36,794 nt of DNA from Bdellovibrionales bacterium. Its GTDB lineage: Bacteria; Bdellovibrionota; UBA2428. The position numbers and the translations under genes are program-made. Below the pieces are notes generated by a model that ran no database searches, was not told the DNA's origin, and worked only from the letters and a program-made list of their open reading frames with translations. This document shows positions 23,640-32,945 of the stretch, in pieces (position 1 is the first letter of the stretch; every line of letters starts with the position of its first letter). The stretch spans positions 1-36,794 of the forward strand of contig JAFEAR010000157.1 of assembly GCA_018266335.1 (NCBI GenBank), written 5' to 3'.

Positions 23640-26453
23640 TTGGCTAAATTTGATTATTTAAAAAGTATCAACGCCGAGTACATCGATGAACTCATGGATC
23701 GCTATCAGCAAGATCCTGCGTCCATCGACGACTCGTGGCGCTACTTTTTTGAAGGCTTGGAACTCGGCGGTGACGCCATCCCATACGTGAACGGATCTTC
23801 GCAGTTTGCACCTGCCAATGGCAAAGCAATCACTCAGGGCCCCACTTCGGGAGTGGACTTCAGCGCCGAAGCTAAAGTTGGTCTGTTGATTCATGCCTAT
23901 CGCGAAATGGGACACGCCATGGCGAATCTCGATCCCCTCGGCACCTCGCATCGGAGTCACCCACTGCTTGACCTTACTAACTTCGGGCTCACTGAAACCG
24001 ATTTGGAGCGTACCTTCACGGCCGGTCGCGTGTTGGGCATGGAAAACGCCAAGCTCGGCGACATTCTTGCGCGACTGAAATCGACCTACTGCTCTTCTAT
24101 TGGTGTGGAGTTTACGCACATTCAAGATCCCGAGTCGCGTCGCTGGTTGCAGGAGCGCATGGAAAGCTCGCGCAATACGGAGGACCTGTCAGTTGAGGAT
24201 CGCAAATTCATTCTGCGTCGTTTGACGGAGAGCGAAACTTTCGAGCGCTTCGTGCACACCCGTTACGTGGCGCAAAAGCGTTTTTCTATCGAGGGTGGCG
24301 AGTCCATGATTCCCGCGCTCGATCGTATCATCGAGGTTGCTTCCGATTTGGGTGCGCAAACAGTAGTTATGGGTATGGCCCATCGTGGACGTCTCAACGT
24401 GTTGTTGAACATCTTCGGTAAAAAGGCGCAGTACATTTTTACGGAGTTCGAAGAAAACTTCGAAGGTCTAGATACTGTGGGGATTGGCGACGTGAAGTAC
24501 CACATGGGGTATTCCGCCGACATCACTACGCGCCACGGCAAGGCCGTGCATCTTTCGCTGGCGAATAACCCGAGCCACTTGGAGTTTGTGAACCCCGTGG
24601 TCGAGGGCATTGCACGCTCTAAACAGCGGGAGCTGGGCGACAAAGAGCGCGTGAAGGTTATTCCGCTGCTCATTCATGGCGATGCGGCTTTTGCTGGTCA
24701 GGGCGTGGTGTACGAGACGCTCAACCTTTCGCAGCTTTCCGGTTACCGCACGGGCGGTACGGTGCATATTATTTTGAACAACCAAGTCGGATTTACAACC
24801 GATCCTGTAAGCAGTCGCTCCACCACCTACGCTACGGATTTGGCCAAAATGCTGGAAGTGCCCATCTTCCACGTCAACGGCGACGATCCAGAAGCCGTGT
24901 ACTTCGTGGCGCGCATGTGCACTGAGTACCGCCAAAAGTTCCGCAAGGACGTGTTCATCGACCTTATTTGCTACCGTAAGTACGGACACAACGAAGGCGA
25001 TGATCCTTCGTTCACTCAGCCGGTCATGTACCGTACCATTAAAGATCACGCTTCGCCGCGTGAGCTCTACGTGAAAAAACTTGCGCAGACCTCCGTGTTG
25101 TCCGAGACCGATGCGCAGGCGATGGTGGATCAAGTAAACGCGGTGCTGACCGAAGAGCAAAAAATTACTCGTTCCGAAAAACCGCGTCCCTTTGTTTCGT
25201 CCTTCACTAGCAAATGGCAGAAGTATCACGCGGCCTCGAGCGCGGAAATTCACCAGACGGTCGAGACCGGTGTGCCCCTGGTGGCTTTGCAGTCGATGTC
25301 GGAAAAGTTAAACGTGGTTCCTGCGGGCTTCAATGTGCACCCCAAAATTGCTCGTTTCCTGGAGACTCGTTTGCAAGCGGCTCGACAGGGGAAGGGGCTG
25401 GACTGGGGTAATGTGGAAACTCTCGCATACGCTTCGCTTGTCAGCGAAGGCCATGTGGTTCGCCTGTCGGGCCAGGATGCTGAGCGCGGCACTTTTAGTC
25501 ATCGTCATTGTGTGCTGAATGATTACCAGACGGGGACTAAGTACACGCCGCTCATGAACATTGGTGGCGACCAGGTCAACTTCGTTGTGCGTAACAGCTG
25601 CCTGTCAGAAACCGCAGTGTTGGGGTTTGAATACGGCTGGTCGCTCGCTGATCCTGAAGCCCTCGTTATTTGGGAAGCGCAGTTTGGTGATTTCGTAAAC
25701 GGCGCCCAGGTGATTATCGATCAATTCATTTCCTCTTCGGAGACGAAGTGGCAGCGTTCCAGTGGTCTCGTACTTTACTTGCCCCACGGTTACGAGGGGC
25801 AGGGCCCTGAGCACTCGAGCGCTCGTTTAGAGCGCTTCTTGCAGCTGTGTGGGGAGAACAACATGGCAGTTTGTAACTTCACCACCCCCGCGCAGCTTTT
25901 CCATGCGTTGCGCCGGCAAGTGAAGCGCGCGTTCCGTAAACCCATGGTTGTCATGACGCCGAAGAGTCTGTTGCGGCATCCGGCAGCGGTTTCGGATTTG
26001 GTCGATCTGAGCAAAGGTAGTTTCTTGCCCGTGTTGGACGATCCTTCGGTAGCAGCCCAGACGCAGCCCGAAAAAATCGATAAGGTTCTCCTCTGCTCCG
26101 GCAAGATCTATTACGAACTCGAAGAAGAACGCCAAAAACTCAAACTCGAGAACGTAGCTATTCTGCGTCTCGAGCAACTGTATCCGTGGCCCGAGGAAAT
26201 GCTGGCCCAAGCTTTGGCGCGCTATTCCAAAGCCAAAAAATTGGTGTGGGTGCAGGAAGAACCGCGCAACATGGGCGCCTGGTCCTACGTTTTTGGCCAG
26301 TGGGCGGGGGGCTTAGACTACTTCCAAGAGAAGGCCGGTGGCCGATCCCTCCTGTACTGTGGTCGCGAGGTTGCGGCGGCACCAGCCAACGGGGCGCACA
26401 AGCTGCATTCCTCCAAGCAGAAGAAAATCATTCAATCTGCATTGGGCGAGTAG
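23640..26453 (+). CDS. sucA: 2-oxoglutarate dehydrogenase E1 component
   Basis: E1 of the 2-oxoglutarate dehydrogenase complex, a thiamine-diphosphate enzyme that decarboxylates 2-oxoglutarate and passes the succinyl group to the E2 lipoyl arm in the TCA cycle. At 937 aa it has the usual length. Signatures include the N-terminal E2-binding helix (YIDELMDRYQQDPASIDDSW), HRGRLNVLLNIFGK, HLSLANNPSHLEFVNPVVEG, the cofactor segment GDAAFAGQGVVYETLNLS and NNQVGFTTDP. The start is TTG at 23640: GAGAGG stands just before it and the next residues AKFDYLKS fit the family. It heads the operon sucA-sucB-lpdA. Confidence 0.96.
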   Translation: MAKFDYLKSINAEYIDELMDRYQQDPASIDDSWRYFFEGLELGGDAIPYVNGSSQFAPANGKAITQGPTSGVDFSAEAKVGLLIHAYREMGHAMANLDPLGTSHRSHPLLDLTNFGLTETDLERTFTAGRVLGMENAKLGDILARLKSTYCSSIGVEFTHIQDPESRRWLQERMESSRNTEDLSVEDRKFILRRLTESETFERFVHTRYVAQKRFSIEGGESMIPALDRIIEVASDLGAQTVVMGMAHRGRLNVLLNIFGKKAQYIFTEFEENFEGLDTVGIGDVKYHMGYSADITTRHGKAVHLSLANNPSHLEFVNPVVEGIARSKQRELGDKERVKVIPLLIHGDAAFAGQGVVYETLNLSQLSGYRTGGTVHIILNNQVGFTTDPVSSRSTTYATDLAKMLEVPIFHVNGDDPEAVYFVARMCTEYRQKFRKDVFIDLICYRKYGHNEGDDPSFTQPVMYRTIKDHASPRELYVKKLAQTSVLSETDAQAMVDQVNAVLTEEQKITRSEKPRPFVSSFTSKWQKYHAASSAEIHQTVETGVPLVALQSMSEKLNVVPAGFNVHPKIARFLETRLQAARQGKGLDWGNVETLAYASLVSEGHVVRLSGQDAERGTFSHRHCVLNDYQTGTKYTPLMNIGGDQVNFVVRNSCLSETAVLGFEYGWSLADPEALVIWEAQFGDFVNGAQVIIDQFISSSETKWQRSSGLVLYLPHGYEGQGPEHSSARLERFLQLCGENNMAVCNFTTPAQLFHALRRQVKRAFRKPMVVMTPKSLLRHPAAVSDLVDLSKGSFLPVLDDPSVAAQTQPEKIDKVLLCSGKIYYELEEERQKLKLENVAILRLEQLYPWPEEMLAQALARYSKAKKLVWVQEEPRNMGAWSYVFGQWAGGLDYFQEKAGGRSLLYCGREVAAAPANGAHKLHSSKQKKIIQSALGE

Positions 26454-26486
26454 CGCTCCGTTGTAATTCCTTGGTTTTCCTCCGCG

Positions 26487-26504
26487 GGCCGGTTGAGACT
26501 GGCC
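26487..26504 (+). other. small hairpin between sucA and sucB
   Basis: GGCCGGT (26487-26493) pairs with ACTGGCC (26498-26504) through one G-U pair around loop TGAG. It is followed by AAAA, not a T-run, so it is not a normal terminator. It may stabilise or process the message between the two genes. Confidence 0.3.
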
Positions 26505-26529
26505 GGAAAATCGACGAAGATACAAGACT

Positions 26530-27753
26530 ATGAAGCAAAAAGTTGTCGCGCCGAGTGTGGGTGAATCGATCACGGAAGTTCGTATTCTGAAGTGGACGAA
26601 GCCGAACGGATCCGCTGTTAAGGCGGGCGATATTTTGCTCGAGATCGAAACCGATAAGGCCACAGTCGAAGTTGCTGCCGAAAATTCGGGAGCGCTGTTG
26701 ATCGTTAAACAGGAAGGCGAAACCGTGCCCGTAGGAGAAATTCTGGGTTACGTCGACGATGCCGCTGCAGGTACGGCGAGCGCTGAAACTCCTAAAGCTA
26801 CTGCTCCCGCGGCGGCGGCAAAGGCTTCTTCACCTGCTTCGGCGGCGAGTGGTGGAGCCTACGACAGCATGGGGCCCGCGGCCCGCAAGATGGCGGCCGA
26901 AACGGGCATCGACGCCAACCGCGTGGCGGGCACCGGTAAAGATGGTCGTGTAACAAAGGGTGATCTCATGGCTGCTGCCGGAGGTGCGGGTGCGGCTCCC
27001 TTGGCCGCGGCGCCGAAGCCGGCGCAACCCAAAGCGGCCGATCGTCCGGGAGATCGTCGAGTTCCCATGACGCGAATTCGCCAACGGATCGCAGAGCGAC
27101 TCGTTGAAGCCCAGCATACCGCTGCGATTCTTACGACTTTCAACGAAGTCGACATGACGGCCGTGATGAAGGTGCGTAACGCCCATAAAGATTCATTCAA
27201 AGCCAAGCACGGCGTGCCGCTCAGTTTTATGTCGTTTTTTACTCGGGCGTGCGTTTTGGCTCTGCAAGCTCAGCCGGCCGTGAATGCTTCCATTGACGGC
27301 ACCGATACGGTTTTCCATGACTACTGTGATGTTGGCATTGCGGTGGGCACGGAGCGTGGATTGGTTGTTCCGGTGCTCCGCAACGCTCAACAAAAAACTT
27401 TCGTTGAGATCGAACGTGATCTCGCCGATGTTGCCACCAAGGCGCGCTCCGGTAAGTTGTCTATTGCAGAGATGTCCGGTGGCACCTTTACGATCTCGAA
27501 CGGGGGAGTTTACGGCTCGCTCCTTTCGACTCCGATTTTGAACCTCCCGCAGAGTGCAATTCTGGGTATGCATAAAATTCAGGAGCGTCCCATCGTCGTC
27601 GAGGGCAAAATCGAAGTACGGCCCATGATGTACTTGGCGCTTTCTTACGATCATCGCATTATCGACGGCAAAGAGGCTGTAACCTTCCTGATCGCTGTGC
27701 GCGATGCGCTTGAGAATCCGGAAAAACTAGGAATGGAATTCATCGGTGGCTGA
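26530..27753 (+). CDS. sucB: dihydrolipoyllysine succinyltransferase (E2 of 2-oxoglutarate dehydrogenase)
   Basis: E2 core of the complex; it moves the succinyl group to CoA. The 407-aa protein has one lipoyl domain (residues 1-77, Lys43 in [11 protein letters not shown]), an Ala/Pro-rich linker, a peripheral-subunit-binding domain (about 115-151, [20 protein letters not shown]), a second linker, and the catalytic domain with [15 protein letters not shown] near the end. One lipoyl domain and its place after sucA support the 2-oxoglutarate rather than the pyruvate complex. The gap to sucA is 76 bases. Its end overlaps the lpdA start by eight bases. Confidence 0.95.
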   Translation: MKQKVVAPSVGESITEVRILKWTKPNGSAVKAGDILLEIETDKATVEVAAENSGALLIVKQEGETVPVGEILGYVDDAAAGTASAETPKATAPAAAAKASSPASAASGGAYDSMGPAARKMAAETGIDANRVAGTGKDGRVTKGDLMAAAGGAGAAPLAAAPKPAQPKAADRPGDRRVPMTRIRQRIAERLVEAQHTAAILTTFNEVDMTAVMKVRNAHKDSFKAKHGVPLSFMSFFTRACVLALQAQPAVNASIDGTDTVFHDYCDVGIAVGTERGLVVPVLRNAQQKTFVEIERDLADVATKARSGKLSIAEMSGGTFTISNGGVYGSLLSTPILNLPQSAILGMHKIQERPIVVEGKIEVRPMMYLALSYDHRIIDGKEAVTFLIAVRDALENPEKLGMEFIGG

Positions 27754-29173
27754 TTCAGCAAAGTCTTTTGACCTTATCGTTATCGGCGGTGGCCCGGCGG
27801 GTTACACGGGCGCAATTCGTGCGGCGCAACTTGGTTTTAAGGTTGTGGTGATAGAAAAGCGCAAGGAGCTGGGTGGCACCTGCCTCAATGTAGGGTGTAT
27901 TCCCTCCAAGGCGCTCCTCGATTCCACCGAGCACTTCGCTTACGCCAAGCATGGATTTGAAAAGCACGGCATCATCGTTCCCGAAGTGCGTATGGATCTG
28001 GGCACGATGATGAAGCGCAAGGACGGAATTGTGCAGGGTTTTACCCAAGGCATTGCGGGCCTCTTTAAGAAACACAAGATTGAACGCCTCTTTGGTTTGG
28101 GAACAATCACCGGAGCCAAGGGCGAGATGAACGCGGTGAGTGTGGCGCTCGACAGTGGAGCTACGGAAACCATCACCGCTAAGCGCGTGCTCATTTGCAC
28201 GGGCAGTGTGCCGGTGGAATTGCCGTTCATGAAATTCGACGGCAAACGCATCTTGAGTTCTACCGAGGCCCTAGCGATTCCCGAAGTGCCCAAACACCTC
28301 GTGGTCATTGGTGGTGGCGTGATTGGTTTGGAACTCGGGTCAGTGTGGAAGCGTCTCGGCGCTAAAGTGACCGTGGTGGAGTTTCAAGATCGCATCACGC
28401 CCACCATCGATGCGCAAGTCGGCAAAGAATTGCAGAAGACCCTTGAGAAACAAGGGCTCAGCTTTAAACTCAACACCCAGTGCGTGAGCGCCAAGGTGAG
28501 TGGTAGCGAAGTCAGTATTGAAGTGGAAGATCGCGCCACCAAAAAACGCGAGAATATTGCGTGCGATTACGTGCTCGTGTCCACCGGACGCCGGCCCTTC
28601 ACTGAGGGGCTAGGGCTCGAAAAAGTGAATGTCGCTAAGGACGAACGCGGCTTTATTAAGATCGATGATCACTTCGCAACCAACGTTGCGGGAATTTTTG
28701 CCGTGGGCGATACCGTGCGTGGTCCCATGCTGGCGCACAAAGCCGAGGAAGATGCCGTGGCTGCTGTGGAAGGCATGGCCGGCCAGAAGGCTCACGTGAA
28801 TTACAACTTAGTTCCGAGCGTCGTTTACACCTGGCCCGAGGTGGCCTCTGTGGGCGAGACCGAAGAAGAACTCAAAAAACGCGGCGTCGAATACAAGGCC
28901 GGCAGTTTTCCCTTCTTGGCAAACGCACGGGCCAAGGCCATGGACATGTCCGAAGGTTTTGTGAAGGTTCTGGCCGATGCCAAGACAGACCGGGTGCTGG
29001 GCGTCCATATTATTGGTCCGCAGGCGGGCATTCTGATTGCCGAAGCCGTTACGACCATGGAGTACGGTGGCAGCGCCGAGGACATCGCTCGCACTTGCCA
29101 TGCGCATCCGACCCTGGCCGAAGCCGTTAAGGAAGCGGCCTTGGGCGTGGCAGGACGTCGTCTCAATATTTGA
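27746..29173 (+). CDS. lpdA: dihydrolipoamide dehydrogenase (E3)
   Basis: E3 reoxidises the dihydrolipoyl arm of E2 and passes electrons to NAD+. The 475-aa flavoprotein has the FAD-binding [10 protein letters not shown], the redox disulphide Cys46/Cys51 in [13 protein letters not shown], the NAD-binding [16 protein letters not shown], the second FAD motif [25 protein letters not shown] (ends EEDA), and the C-terminal catalytic pair His454/Glu459 in HPTLAEAV. The start is GTG at 27746 inside the sucB 3' end, with AGGAA upstream. It completes a full E1-E2-E3 operon and may also serve other 2-oxoacid dehydrogenases of the cell. Confidence 0.96.
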   Translation: MADSAKSFDLIVIGGGPAGYTGAIRAAQLGFKVVVIEKRKELGGTCLNVGCIPSKALLDSTEHFAYAKHGFEKHGIIVPEVRMDLGTMMKRKDGIVQGFTQGIAGLFKKHKIERLFGLGTITGAKGEMNAVSVALDSGATETITAKRVLICTGSVPVELPFMKFDGKRILSSTEALAIPEVPKHLVVIGGGVIGLELGSVWKRLGAKVTVVEFQDRITPTIDAQVGKELQKTLEKQGLSFKLNTQCVSAKVSGSEVSIEVEDRATKKRENIACDYVLVSTGRRPFTEGLGLEKVNVAKDERGFIKIDDHFATNVAGIFAVGDTVRGPMLAHKAEEDAVAAVEGMAGQKAHVNYNLVPSVVYTWPEVASVGETEEELKKRGVEYKAGSFPFLANARAKAMDMSEGFVKVLADAKTDRVLGVHIIGPQAGILIAEAVTTMEYGGSAEDIARTCHAHPTLAEAVKEAALGVAGRRLNI

Positions 29174-29266
29174 TTTTGGGCTTCCTCTAATGCGCTGAAT
29201 TTTGGTGCATATGTATGCGTATTCTGCAAAATATCGCCATTTAGGCAACTAAAGTTTCTATTTCGG

Positions 29267-29295
29267 TTTACCCACCGTCAGCGAATCGATATATC
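29267..29295 (+). promoter_or_regulatory. possible promoter of the S41 protease gene
   Basis: TTTACC (29267-29272), 17 bases, then TATATC (29290-29295), each matching consensus at four of six positions. It leaves a leader of about 25 bases holding the GGAGG ribosome binding site. The 154-base gap after lpdA shows no clear terminator. Confidence 0.4.
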
Positions 29296-29327
29296 TAGGC
29301 AGCTCATATTTGAAGCGGAGGATATCT

Positions 29328-31040
29328 ATGTTGTTGAAATCTAAGTGGATGCTCTCGGGTGCGGTCCTCGCGGTAGCGGGAGGCGTTGCTCAAGCGGCTA
29401 CTCCCACCTTCGCCGATGCCGTTACCCAGACTCTAGGAACCATGAAGGCCGTATACGAGGCGAGCTACGCCCCCGGTCTGCTGAAGGCGCAAACCTTCGG
29501 TTGGAACCTAGACGCCGAATACGCCAAGGCCGTGTCGGCGGTGCAGGCTCAGGGGGCGGCTCTGACTCCCGTGGCTTCGCGCCAAATCATGAACGACTTC
29601 ATTTATTCGATGCGTGACTACCACGTGAGCATCTCTTACCGCGCGACGGAAAAAGCTGAACTTCCCTTTATGGTGAAGAGTGCCGAAGGTCGCTACTTCA
29701 TCGTTTACATTGATCGCAAACGCTTGAGCGAAGCTTCGTTCCCCTTCCATGAGGGCGACGAAGTTGTTACCTTTGATGGTTTGCCTACCGCAGACGCTGT
29801 CATGGTGGTGCAAAAGCAATTCACCGCTACGGTGCCCACGACCGATGCGGCCATGGCGGAACAGCGCCTGACTTTGCGGCGGGCTGCGCGCGGTATCCTG
29901 GTGCCCAAGGGTGCCGTGATGGTTGGCATTCGTCGTAAAGGCGAAAGCATCGTGCAGAATCGGCAGCTCGTTTGGGAGTACACTCCCGAAATGATTTCGC
30001 CGATGTCTGCGCCTTCGCTGCCTAATCTAAACTTTGTGTCTCATTCCTCGCCGGCGTTGCGCTTGTTGAACCGTAAGATGACGGCGCAAATGGATAGTGC
30101 GATTCCGGTGGCGGAGAACCCCTTCGGTCTGGGCACACGCAAATCTTATTTGCCGGCGTTGGGCACGAAGACTTGGCAGTCGGCCGACACCGATGTGTTC
30201 GATGCCTATACTTACACGGACGCTGCGACCGGCAAATCCATTGGCGTCATTCGTATTCCAAGTTACGAGCCGGCCAATGATGATGTGGAAGGCGCACTTT
30301 TGGCCTTTCGCAATCTCATCGTGCGCATGCAAGGTTCTACCGACGCCCTCGTGATTGACCAAATCAATAATCCCGGCGGTTCGGTGTTCTACATGTACAC
30401 CTTACTTTCGATGCTTTCCGATCAGCCGCTTAAAACGCCCCTGCATCGCATGTCGGTTACTCAAGCCGATGTTGAAGATGCCCTCGCTACGCTGGAGCAG
30501 ATGCGCGGAGTGACCGACGATGCAACAGCGAAGTCCGTGCTGGGCGACACCTTTGGTGGTTATCCCATGAGCTACCAAGTGGCTCAATTCATCAAGAACT
30601 ACTCGCAGTTCCTTGTGGACGAGTGGAACAAGGGACACATTTTTACGGATCCTTTCTGGATTGGTGGTGTAGATGCCATTAACCCCTCCGATGTGACGTA
30701 CACTAAGCCTATTCTTATGGTGGTGAACGAACTCGATTTTTCGGGGGGCGATTTTTTCCCGACCATTTTGCAAGATAATGCGCGGGCCACAATTTTTGGC
30801 GTGCGTACTTCCGGTGCTGGTGGATACGTAAACGACGTGACGCTGCCGACTTTGGCGGGCGTGAATTCTTTCCGCGTAACGCAGTCGCTTGCGAAACGCG
30901 TGACGGGCAATCCGATTGAAAACCTGGGCGTAACTCCCGACATCGGTTATTCACTCAAGGTCGAGGACCTTCAGTCGTCCTTTGGTTTGTACACGGCTGC
31001 GATTCGCGATGCCGTGAACTCGATGCTGTCGCAGCCGTAG
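29328..31040 (+). CDS. exported S41-family (C-terminal processing-like) protease
   Basis: A 570-aa product with signal peptide (MLLKSKWMLSGAVLAV, then AGGVAQA). After an N-terminal helical region comes a PDZ-like stretch (FPFHEGDEVVTFDGLPT) and then the S41 peptidase domain: IGVIRIPSYEP, DALVIDQINNPGGSVFYMY, and ELDFSGGDFFPTILQDN with Ser472 as likely nucleophile, followed by FGVRTSGAGGYV. The domain holds a helical insert of about 100 residues between the last two motifs. It is likely periplasmic. ATG 29328 is preferred to TTG 29310 because GGAGG sits six bases upstream. A strong terminator follows. Confidence 0.82.
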   Translation: MLLKSKWMLSGAVLAVAGGVAQAATPTFADAVTQTLGTMKAVYEASYAPGLLKAQTFGWNLDAEYAKAVSAVQAQGAALTPVASRQIMNDFIYSMRDYHVSISYRATEKAELPFMVKSAEGRYFIVYIDRKRLSEASFPFHEGDEVVTFDGLPTADAVMVVQKQFTATVPTTDAAMAEQRLTLRRAARGILVPKGAVMVGIRRKGESIVQNRQLVWEYTPEMISPMSAPSLPNLNFVSHSSPALRLLNRKMTAQMDSAIPVAENPFGLGTRKSYLPALGTKTWQSADTDVFDAYTYTDAATGKSIGVIRIPSYEPANDDVEGALLAFRNLIVRMQGSTDALVIDQINNPGGSVFYMYTLLSMLSDQPLKTPLHRMSVTQADVEDALATLEQMRGVTDDATAKSVLGDTFGGYPMSYQVAQFIKNYSQFLVDEWNKGHIFTDPFWIGGVDAINPSDVTYTKPILMVVNELDFSGGDFFPTILQDNARATIFGVRTSGAGGYVNDVTLPTLAGVNSFRVTQSLAKRVTGNPIENLGVTPDIGYSLKVEDLQSSFGLYTAAIRDAVNSMLSQP

Positions 31041-31070
31041 GTTGCGGATACAAGTTGCCAAATCTCATCG

Positions 31071-31110
31071 AGCCAGGTGCCCAGCCATGGGTGCCTGGCT
31101 TTTCGCTTTT
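31071..31110 (+). terminator. rho-independent terminator after the S41 protease gene
   Basis: AGCCAGGTGCCC (31071-31082) pairs with GGGTGCCTGGCT (31089-31100) through two G-U pairs around a six-base loop, and TTTCGCTTTT follows. Position 30 bases past the stop and the T-rich tail make this the clearest terminator in the window. Confidence 0.85.
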
Positions 31111-31131
31111 GGTGGGGTATTCTAGAGCGGA

Positions 31132-32436
31132 ATGACTGACCCGCGATTACCCTCTCTGGCGGAGGCTCATGCCTCGGTAAAAGTGCCCATGCAGGGATCG
31201 TTTTGGCGCAAATGGCTTGCTTTTTCGGGACCGGGTTTGCTGGTAGCCGTTGGGTACATGGATCCTGGCAACTGGGCTACTGACCTCGCTGGAGGAGCGC
31301 GGTTTGGGTACCTACTGCTATCCGTAATTTTTATTTCCAATTTGCTCGCTATTCTTTTGCAGCATTTGGCCCTTAAGCTTGGAGTGGCTACGGGGCTAGA
31401 CTTAGCGCAGGCCTGTCGTGAGTACTATTCGCGCCGCGCCACGATTGCCCTCTGGTTGCTATGTGAATTGGCTATTGTAGCTTGCGATATGGCCGAAGTA
31501 ATTGGTTCGGCGATAGCGCTTAAGTTACTCTTTGGGTGGCCGTTGCTGGCGGGGGTGTTGGTCACTGCGCTTGATGTATTTATTCTTTTGCTCCTTCCGC
31601 AAAGAAATTTTCGCATCGTGGAGTTGTTCGTTGCAATTCTAATTCTCGTGATCGGACTATGTTTTGGTTATGAGCTATTTGTAGCTTCGCCGCAGTGGAA
31701 CGATGTTTTACGAGGATTGTTTCCGAGTATGGAAATTATTCGAAATCCAGAAATGCTTTACATTGCAGCCGGTATTTTGGGGGCCACGGTGATGCCCCAT
31801 AATCTGTATCTGCACTCTAGCATTGTTCAAACTCGAGATTTCCCTCGCACCCGCGAGGGACGCTCCATGGCGATTCGTTTCGGTACGCTCGATTCTACTT
31901 TCTCGTTGGGGGCAGCGTTCTTTGTGAATGCAGCAATTTTGATTTTGAGTGCAGCTGCCTTTCATGGAACTCCCCATGAATCGGTGGCAGATTTATCCGA
32001 TGCTCATCGATTATTGAGTCCGGTATTGGGGGCTCCGTTGGCTAGTTTGCTCTTCGCCATTGCACTGCTAGCTTCGGGACAAAATTCTACCCTTACGGGC
32101 ACTTTGGCCGGGCAGATTGTAATGGAAGGCTTTTTGAATCTACGAATTCGTCCCTGGTTGCGACGATTGATCACGCGATCGTTGGCACTCATTCCAGCTG
32201 CAATCGTGGCAGCTTATTGGGGGGAGGGACGAGTTGGAGACCTGTTGCTTTGGAGTCAGGTTGTGTTGTCGATTCAGTTGAGCTTTGCCGTGGTTCCATT
32301 AGTGATTTTTACCTCAAGCGATAAGATTATGGGCACCTTTAGAAATGCTGCATGGCTGAAATGGGCTGCTTGGTGCTCGGCATTCTTTATCATCGTGTTG
32401 AACGCGGCGCTAATTGTAAGCTGGCTACGTGCCTGA
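31132..32436 (+). CDS. mntH: Nramp-family Mn2+/divalent metal transporter
   Basis: A proton-coupled importer of Mn2+ and related metals in the inner membrane. The 434-aa polytopic protein has the Nramp metal-site motifs DPGNWATDLAGG in the first helix and GATVMPHNLYLHS in the sixth, plus the conserved ASGQNSTLTGTLAGQIVMEGF. About eleven hydrophobic segments can be counted, the family norm. TATTCT lies eight bases before the ATG with no ribosome binding site, so leaderless expression is possible. No MntR or Fur site is evident by eye. Its end overlaps the convergent receiver gene by 12 bases. Confidence 0.94.
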   Translation: MTDPRLPSLAEAHASVKVPMQGSFWRKWLAFSGPGLLVAVGYMDPGNWATDLAGGARFGYLLLSVIFISNLLAILLQHLALKLGVATGLDLAQACREYYSRRATIALWLLCELAIVACDMAEVIGSAIALKLLFGWPLLAGVLVTALDVFILLLLPQRNFRIVELFVAILILVIGLCFGYELFVASPQWNDVLRGLFPSMEIIRNPEMLYIAAGILGATVMPHNLYLHSSIVQTRDFPRTREGRSMAIRFGTLDSTFSLGAAFFVNAAILILSAAAFHGTPHESVADLSDAHRLLSPVLGAPLASLLFAIALLASGQNSTLTGTLAGQIVMEGFLNLRIRPWLRRLITRSLALIPAAIVAAYWGEGRVGDLLLWSQVVLSIQLSFAVVPLVIFTSSDKIMGTFRNAAWLKWAAWCSAFFIIVLNAALIVSWLRA

Positions 32437-32838
32437 CCCACTAAGTTCGAGCAGTTTTTTCTTGCAGTATATAGCCAGCATCGTTGGATTGTACGGCTTA
32501 TAAAAAGACTGGTCGAATAGCTGCAGGCCATCCCTGGGTTGGGTGTCGGGAACTTGTCCCGTGAGTGCCATCCAGTGTTGGGGGCGATGATCGGCGGAAA
32601 GCTCATTGGAATTCTGCCGGAGCTTGATTCCAGAAACAATTGGCATGTTGAGATCGGTGACAACTAAAGTAATCACTTGGGTTCGCATGATCTCTAACGC
32701 TTCGGCTCCGTTGCTTGCGCCTAGGACGTCCAGTCCCTCGAAGCGCAGGGTGTCGACAACAATCTCTAAAAGTTCGGGTTCGTCTTCCACCACTAGGATT
32801 TTGCCAGGGATAGGTGTGTTTTTGGCAGATTGAGTCAT
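32425..32838 (-). CDS. single-domain response regulator (CheY-like receiver)
   Basis: A 137-aa stand-alone receiver. The active-site set is complete: acidic Glu18-Asp19-Glu20 (VVEDE), phospho-acceptor Asp62 (VVTDLNMP), Thr93 (ALTG) and Lys114 (FYKPYNP). There is no output domain, so it acts by protein contact. It is divergent from cheA (108 bases between the starts), which makes CheA a candidate kinase, though the gene is not in the che operon and the segment after Asp62 (KLRQNSNELSADHRPQHW) is unlike standard CheY. TAGAAT lies 14 bases before the ATG; AGGG is a weak ribosome binding site. Confidence 0.88.
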   Translation of the reverse strand: MTQSAKNTPIPGKILVVEDEPELLEIVVDTLRFEGLDVLGASNGAEALEIMRTQVITLVVTDLNMPIVSGIKLRQNSNELSADHRPQHWMALTGQVPDTQPRDGLQLFDQSFYKPYNPTMLAIYCKKKLLELSGSGT

Positions 32839-32894
32839 GGGTTATGACCCTAATTCTAACGTCTTTTGTGAAAGCAATGTAAAAAAAGAAGCAT

Positions 32895-32922
32895 TCAAGT
32901 TTTTGGCACTTCCAGCCGATGA
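32895..32922 (+). promoter_or_regulatory. FliA (sigma28)-like promoter before cheA
   Basis: TCAAGTTT (32895-32902) matches the sigma28 -35 TAAAGTTT at seven of eight positions, and GCCGATGA (32915-32922) matches the -10 GCCGATAA at seven of eight. The spacer is 12 bases where 11 is usual. A start near 32930 leaves a short leader with GGAG before ATG 32946. Confidence 0.5.
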
Positions 32923-32945
32923 GAACGCGTTGGAGATGCTATTCA

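Noticed and set aside
26454..26529. Terminator separating sucA from sucB
   Set aside because: The seven-base-pair hairpin is followed by AAAA rather than T residues, and the three ODH genes are functionally one unit.
32880..32920. Sigma54-type promoter (TGGCAC) before cheA
   Set aside because: TGGCAC is present at 32904 but the matching -12 GC/TTGC element at correct spacing is not; the sigma28 reading fits better.
32919..32945. Upstream in-frame ATG of cheA at 32919
   Set aside because: It overlaps the predicted -10 box, has no ribosome binding site and adds residues (MRTRWRCYS) unlike CheA starts; ATG 32946 has GGAG ten bases before it.
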